Below are positions 6,680-9,343 of a stretch of DNA of 9,343 nt, one piece after another; positions within the stretch are counted from its first letter, which is position 1, and each line of letters starts with the position of its first letter. The notes beneath the pieces are model-generated. The model worked only from the letters and a program-made list of their open reading frames with translations, ran no database searches and had not been told where the DNA came from. Position numbers and translations under genes: made by a program. Location of the stretch: contig JBOGDF010000229.1 in the NCBI GenBank assembly GCA_050701635.1, positions 1-9,343 on the forward strand. Reading direction: 5' to 3'. The stretch is from WHSM01 sp050701635 (GTDB lineage Bacteria > Actinomycetota > Actinomycetes > Mycobacteriales > Micromonosporaceae).

Positions 6680-7125
6680 AGCCCACATCCCAGATCAGTC
6701 GGGTCGCCTTCTACGGTCGCAGCGCCCGCCCTCAGACGAGCAGGATCGGACAGCAGTACCTGCGCTGCGTTGCCCAACTACCACCCGGATGGGTCGTCAC
6801 CGCCGCCTTCTACGACTACGGCACCAGCAACCGGCGCGTCCCGGGACCGTCCCGTATCGATCTCGGCGGCACCCACATCACAGGCCACGGCGGCCTCGAT
6901 GACCTGCTCACGACGGTCAAGGACCAGCGACCACGCGTCGACAAGGTCATCGTCGCCAGCCTCGACCGGCTCGGACTCGACCGCCGCAACGTGAGCACTC
7001 TCCTGCGCCGCCTCCAACGCGCAAACGTCACGCTCCACGTCGCCGACATGCAGGCCCGGCAGGTCACCGCGCTTGAGGTCTGGACCCGGGTGTGGGACCA
7101 AGCCACCAGCGAGGCCCAGCCGTGA
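6676..7125 (+). CDS. degenerate serine-recombinase catalytic-domain protein B
   Basis: This is a 149-residue protein starting by ATGA overlap with protein A. It is the clearest resolvase relative of the three: RVAFYGRSA (9-17), WVVTAAFYDYGTS (39-51), the GGLDDLLTTV helix (72-81), VDKVIVASLDRLGLDRRN (88-105) and STLLRRLQRANVTLHVAD (107-124). The motif YGRSA keeps the first active-site Arg, but the catalytic Ser position (fifth in YxRxS) is Ala, with a Ser one place earlier. DRLGL keeps the loop Arg of DRLxR and loses the second. The protein stops after a short helix (ALEVWTRVWDQA) without the long oligomerisation helix, recombinase domain or zinc ribbon. Strand exchange by this chain alone looks unlikely. 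A regulatory or accessory role with the downstream recombinase is inference. Confidence 0.72.
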   Translation: MKPTSQISRVAFYGRSARPQTSRIGQQYLRCVAQLPPGWVVTAAFYDYGTSNRRVPGPSRIDLGGTHITGHGGLDDLLTTVKDQRPRVDKVIVASLDRLGLDRRNVSTLLRRLQRANVTLHVADMQARQVTALEVWTRVWDQATSEAQP

Positions 7126-7622
7126 CCGACATGCATCGCGACGAGCACCATGACACCGCCACCGCCGACGACCACAGCACACCCGCACAGACCAGCGCGG
7201 GATTGGTAACCAGCCCGGCGGACCCGGCACCGGGCTCGACTGTCACGTTCTACGGCCAGGTCTTCCCCGGCGAGGCCAGCAACGAGGTCAGCGAGGCGGT
7301 CAACATCGCCATCCAACGCGAGTTATGCCTAGCGTGGCTGTGGATGGACGACTTCGACGTGGTCTTCTACGACCTCGAACACGGCCGCCGACCAGACACT
7401 CCCGCGACCGACCCCGGTCCTCGCAGCGGCGGTCTCGCCGACCTCCTCGCCGAGGCGGGAAGGCCGGACCGCCGTTTCGACTACGTGGCCGTCATTCACC
7501 CCAACCGGCTAGGACGCACCGAGGACGAAATCTGCGACGTGCTGATCCACCTCGCCGCACGAGGGGTCCAGTGCATATCACCGAACCGCTCCGGCTCCAC
7601 GGACGAGGATGATCAGCGATGA
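7122..7622 (+). CDS. degenerate serine-recombinase catalytic-domain protein C
   Basis: This is a 166-residue protein from the GTG at 7122, which overlaps the previous stop as GTGA; an ATG at 7131 is the alternative. After a disordered, acidic and Thr-rich leader come VTFYGQVFPG, a helix (EVSEAVNIAIQREL), DVVFYDLEHGR, the GGLADLLAEAG helix, RRFDYVAVIHPNRLGRTEDE and IHLAARGVQCISPN. Compared with an active resolvase, YxRxS is YGQVF, so both Arg and Ser are lost. The later loop NRLGR keeps both Arg residues. GGLADLL and RRFDYv are shared with protein A, so A and C look like paralogues. No C-terminal DNA-binding part is present. It ends in ATGA, overlapping the large recombinase start. Confidence 0.65.
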   Translation: MTDMHRDEHHDTATADDHSTPAQTSAGLVTSPADPAPGSTVTFYGQVFPGEASNEVSEAVNIAIQRELCLAWLWMDDFDVVFYDLEHGRRPDTPATDPGPRSGGLADLLAEAGRPDRRFDYVAVIHPNRLGRTEDEICDVLIHLAARGVQCISPNRSGSTDEDDQR

Positions 7623-9343
7623 CCGGGGCGCTGCGGAACAAGCGCCGCACCACCGGGCGCAAGACGCGTCGCCCCGCCAGCCCGCTCGGCCTCGACCTCG
7701 ACAGCGGCGGGCGTCCGGTGCGGGTGGCGATCTACAAACGGATCTCCACCGACGAAGAACACCAACCGTTCTCCCTGGAAGCCCAAGACCTCAAACTCCG
7801 CGCCTACATCGGCACCCAACCCGGCTGGGAACTCGCCGCCACCTACAGCGACCAAGCCTCCGGCGCCACCACCGAACGCGAGAAGCTCCAAGCCGCGCTC
7901 GCCGCCGCCAAAGCCGGACGCTACGACGTACTCCTCGTCTACCGGGTCGACCGGCTCTCCCGCAGCCTGCGTGGCCTGGTCGACATCCTCGACGAACTCG
8001 ACGACGCCGGGGTCGCGTTCCGCTCCGCGACCGAACCCGTCGACACCTCCACCCACGTCGGGCGGATGCTGGTCCAGATGCTCGGCGTGTTCGCCCAGTT
8101 CGAACGCGAAACCATCATCGACCGCGTCATCAACGGCATGGAACGCAAGGCGGCACGCGGCCAATGGCCCGGCGGATACCGGCCCCACGGCTACGAACTC
8201 AACCGCGACACCGGCATGCTGCAGATCATCGACGCCGAAGCGGCCACCGTACGGATGATCTTCGACCTGTACGTTCAGGACCGCATCGGCGCCAAAGCCA
8301 TCGCAACCAGGCTCAACAACCGAGGGCTGCGTACCAAGGCCGGCAAGCCCTGGTCGGCGCAGAGCGTGCTCGTTGTGCTTCGGAACCGCGTATACCTGGG
8401 AGAGGTCTACTTCCGCGAAACCTGGTACCGCGCAGAGCAGCACCACGAGCCCGTCGTTGACCCCGAAGTGTTCGAACAAGCCCAACAGCTGCTCATCGCC
8501 CGAGGAGACGAACACACCCAACGCACTGCTGCCGCCTCTGAATACCAACTCGCAGGACACATCATCTGCAGCCACTGCGGCAAGAAGTACCTCGGCCACG
8601 CCGTCAAAGGCAACAAGTACCGCTACCGGTACTACACCTGCTTCACCCGACACCGCTACGGCACCGACGCCTGCCCCGCCGAACGACTACCCGCCGACCA
8701 CCTCGAACAAGCCGTCACCGCCGCCATGCTCGACATCTACGACCGCCCCGACCTCATCGGCGAAGCCATCACCGCCGTCGCCACCCAACACGACGCCAGC
8801 CGAGACACACTGCAAGCCGAACTGGACACCCTCACCAAGGAACTCGCCGGCATCGACGCCAAGATCGACCGCTACCTCACAGCATTCGAAACCGGCGACA
8901 TGCCCCAACACCTCTGCGGACCCCGCATCGAAGCCCTCAGCCAGCAAGCCACCCAACTCCGCGACCGACGAGAAGAACTACTACACGCCCTCGACGCCCA
9001 GCCACAGGCACCCACCGAGGCTGATCTTGCCGCCCTACGCGCCGCCATCCGCCACGCCCTCACCAGCGGGGAACCCGGCGCGATCAAACGCGTCAACGAC
9101 GCACTGATCCACGAAATACGCGTCACCGCACGCGACCAAATCAAACCCACGTTCCGGATACCCGCCCAACGCGTGGACAGCCAGGCAGCGAAGGTTTCAC
9201 CAATGTACGGTTCGGTGCCCCCGGCAGTGTGCTGGTTCAGGACATCGGCGACAGATGTCTCAAGACATAGGCGACACCTGTCTCAGGTCATCGGCGACAG
9301 CCTGGCCGGGCTCGATGCTCGGTCATGTCGAAAGCACGCCTGG
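7619..9343 (+). CDS. large serine recombinase/integrase, 3' end interrupted by an IS
   Basis: The ATG at 7619 overlaps the previous stop and has GAGGAT upstream. The frame stays open to the window edge (575 codons), but only about 536 codons belong to the gene. The resolvase domain (35-178) has YKRIS with catalytic S43, then SLEAQ, YSDQASG, VYRVDRLSRSL and VFAQFERETIIDRV. The recombinase domain (about 185-290) includes GYRPHGYEL, AIATRLNNRGL and VLRNRVYLGEV. A zinc ribbon follows (C317, C320, C341, C352), then a coiled coil (about 395-460) of the kind that controls integration versus excision direction. The enzyme should catalyse site-specific recombination between att sites through a phosphoserine intermediate. 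All active-site residues are present, so it is intact up to PMYGSVPPA (about residue 536). There the IS end at 9228 enters the reading frame and replaces the native C-terminal tail. That tail is usually dispensable, so activity may survive. Confidence 0.93.
   Translation, partial: MTGALRNKRRTTGRKTRRPASPLGLDLDSGGRPVRVAIYKRISTDEEHQPFSLEAQDLKLRAYIGTQPGWELAATYSDQASGATTEREKLQAALAAAKAGRYDVLLVYRVDRLSRSLRGLVDILDELDDAGVAFRSATEPVDTSTHVGRMLVQMLGVFAQFERETIIDRVINGMERKAARGQWPGGYRPHGYELNRDTGMLQIIDAEAATVRMIFDLYVQDRIGAKAIATRLNNRGLRTKAGKPWSAQSVLVVLRNRVYLGEVYFRETWYRAEQHHEPVVDPEVFEQAQQLLIARGDEHTQRTAAASEYQLAGHIICSHCGKKYLGHAVKGNKYRYRYYTCFTRHRYGTDACPAERLPADHLEQAVTAAMLDIYDRPDLIGEAITAVATQHDASRDTLQAELDTLTKELAGIDAKIDRYLTAFETGDMPQHLCGPRIEALSQQATQLRDRREELLHALDAQPQAPTEADLAALRAAIRHALTSGEPGAIKRVNDALIHEIRVTARDQIKPTFRIPAQRVDSQAAKVSPMYGSVPPAVCWFRTSATDVSRHRRHLSQVIGDSLAGLDARSCRKHAW
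9241..9300. repeat. three 23-bp-period repeats inside the IS end
   Basis: Units begin at 9241, 9264 and 9287. The first two agree at 19 of 23 positions, and the third matches 13 of the first 14 positions of unit 1. They are likely transposase-binding sites and may also influence the transposase promoter. Confidence 0.7.
9325..9343 (+). CDS. IS481-like transposase, first codons only
   Basis: ATG TCG AAA GCA CGC CTG reads MSKARL, the N-terminus I remember for many IS481-family DDE transposases in actinomycetes. The rest lies beyond the window, and no clear ribosome site is visible. The call rests on these six residues plus the IS-like upstream DNA. Confidence 0.5.

Larger units (their letters stand above)
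9228..9343 (+). mobile_element. left end of an IS481-family-like insertion sequence (partial)
   Basis: The element seems to start at TGT (9228-9230), the terminal trinucleotide usual for IS481. The GACATCGGCGACAG unit then appears three times at an exact 23-base period (9241, 9264, 9287), with TGTCTCA between copies. The first codons of a transposase follow at 9325. This layout matches my memory of actinomycete IS481 ends. The other end and the target duplication lie outside the window, so the boundary is provisional. Confidence 0.65.

Noticed and set aside
7609..8460. Plus-strand frame of 283 codons starting at 7609
   Set aside because: It is Arg/His/Pro-rich nonsense in a shifted frame. 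The real recombinase frame starts at 7619.
7613..8653. Minus-strand open frame of 346 codons opposite the recombinase
   Set aside because: The plus-strand frame has every large serine recombinase motif in order. This frame is its shadow.
1..9343. CRISPR arrays, tRNA and rRNA genes
   Set aside because: No regularly spaced repeats of CRISPR type, cloverleaf or rRNA signature was seen. The 23-bp repeats near the right edge have no unique spacers and belong to the IS end.

Overview
The window comes from a high-GC actinomycete. Codon third positions are mostly G or C. The Rhs core and the recombinase have wording typical of Micromonosporaceae and Streptomyces relatives, but the genus is inference. 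All positions and translations were read by hand, and no database was searched.

Left part (about 60-3770, minus strand): the remains of an Rhs/YD-repeat polymorphic-toxin locus. The Rhs gene has lost its 5' half; coding similarity starts abruptly near 3775-3800. It also carries one frameshift near 1345-1352. The conserved core end is followed by a 93-residue, very basic, Trp-rich tip that I do not recognise. The tip stop codon overlaps by four bases (ATGA) with a 102-aa candidate immunity gene (778-470). A second small gene, possibly immunity-like and frameshifted near its end, follows (360-60).

Middle (3770-4300): about 530 bases without a convincing gene. It begins, exactly where the Rhs homology stops, with a cluster of T(C/T)GGACAC octamers, many spaced 11-13 bases apart.

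Right part (4301-9343, plus strand): a tightly packed, co-directional gene set. It contains a methyltransferase-like protein without catalytic motifs, a DNA methyltransferase with motif I and SPPY that is broken by a frameshift (or split into two ATGA-overlapping ORFs), a 70-aa small protein, a 22-bp perfect palindrome, and then four genes chained by 4-bp overlaps. The first three of these four look like degenerate, tail-less serine-recombinase catalytic domains, each missing different active-site residues. The fourth is a complete large serine recombinase. An IS481-family-like element, identified from its end and the first codons of its transposase, cuts into the 3' end of the recombinase; the window ends inside it.

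Working model (inference): an integrative element carrying a recombinase, three pseudo-recombinase partners and a methyltransferase pair sits beside, and may have truncated, an Rhs toxin gene. The most interesting part is the coupled set of three non-canonical resolvase-like proteins with one intact large serine recombinase.
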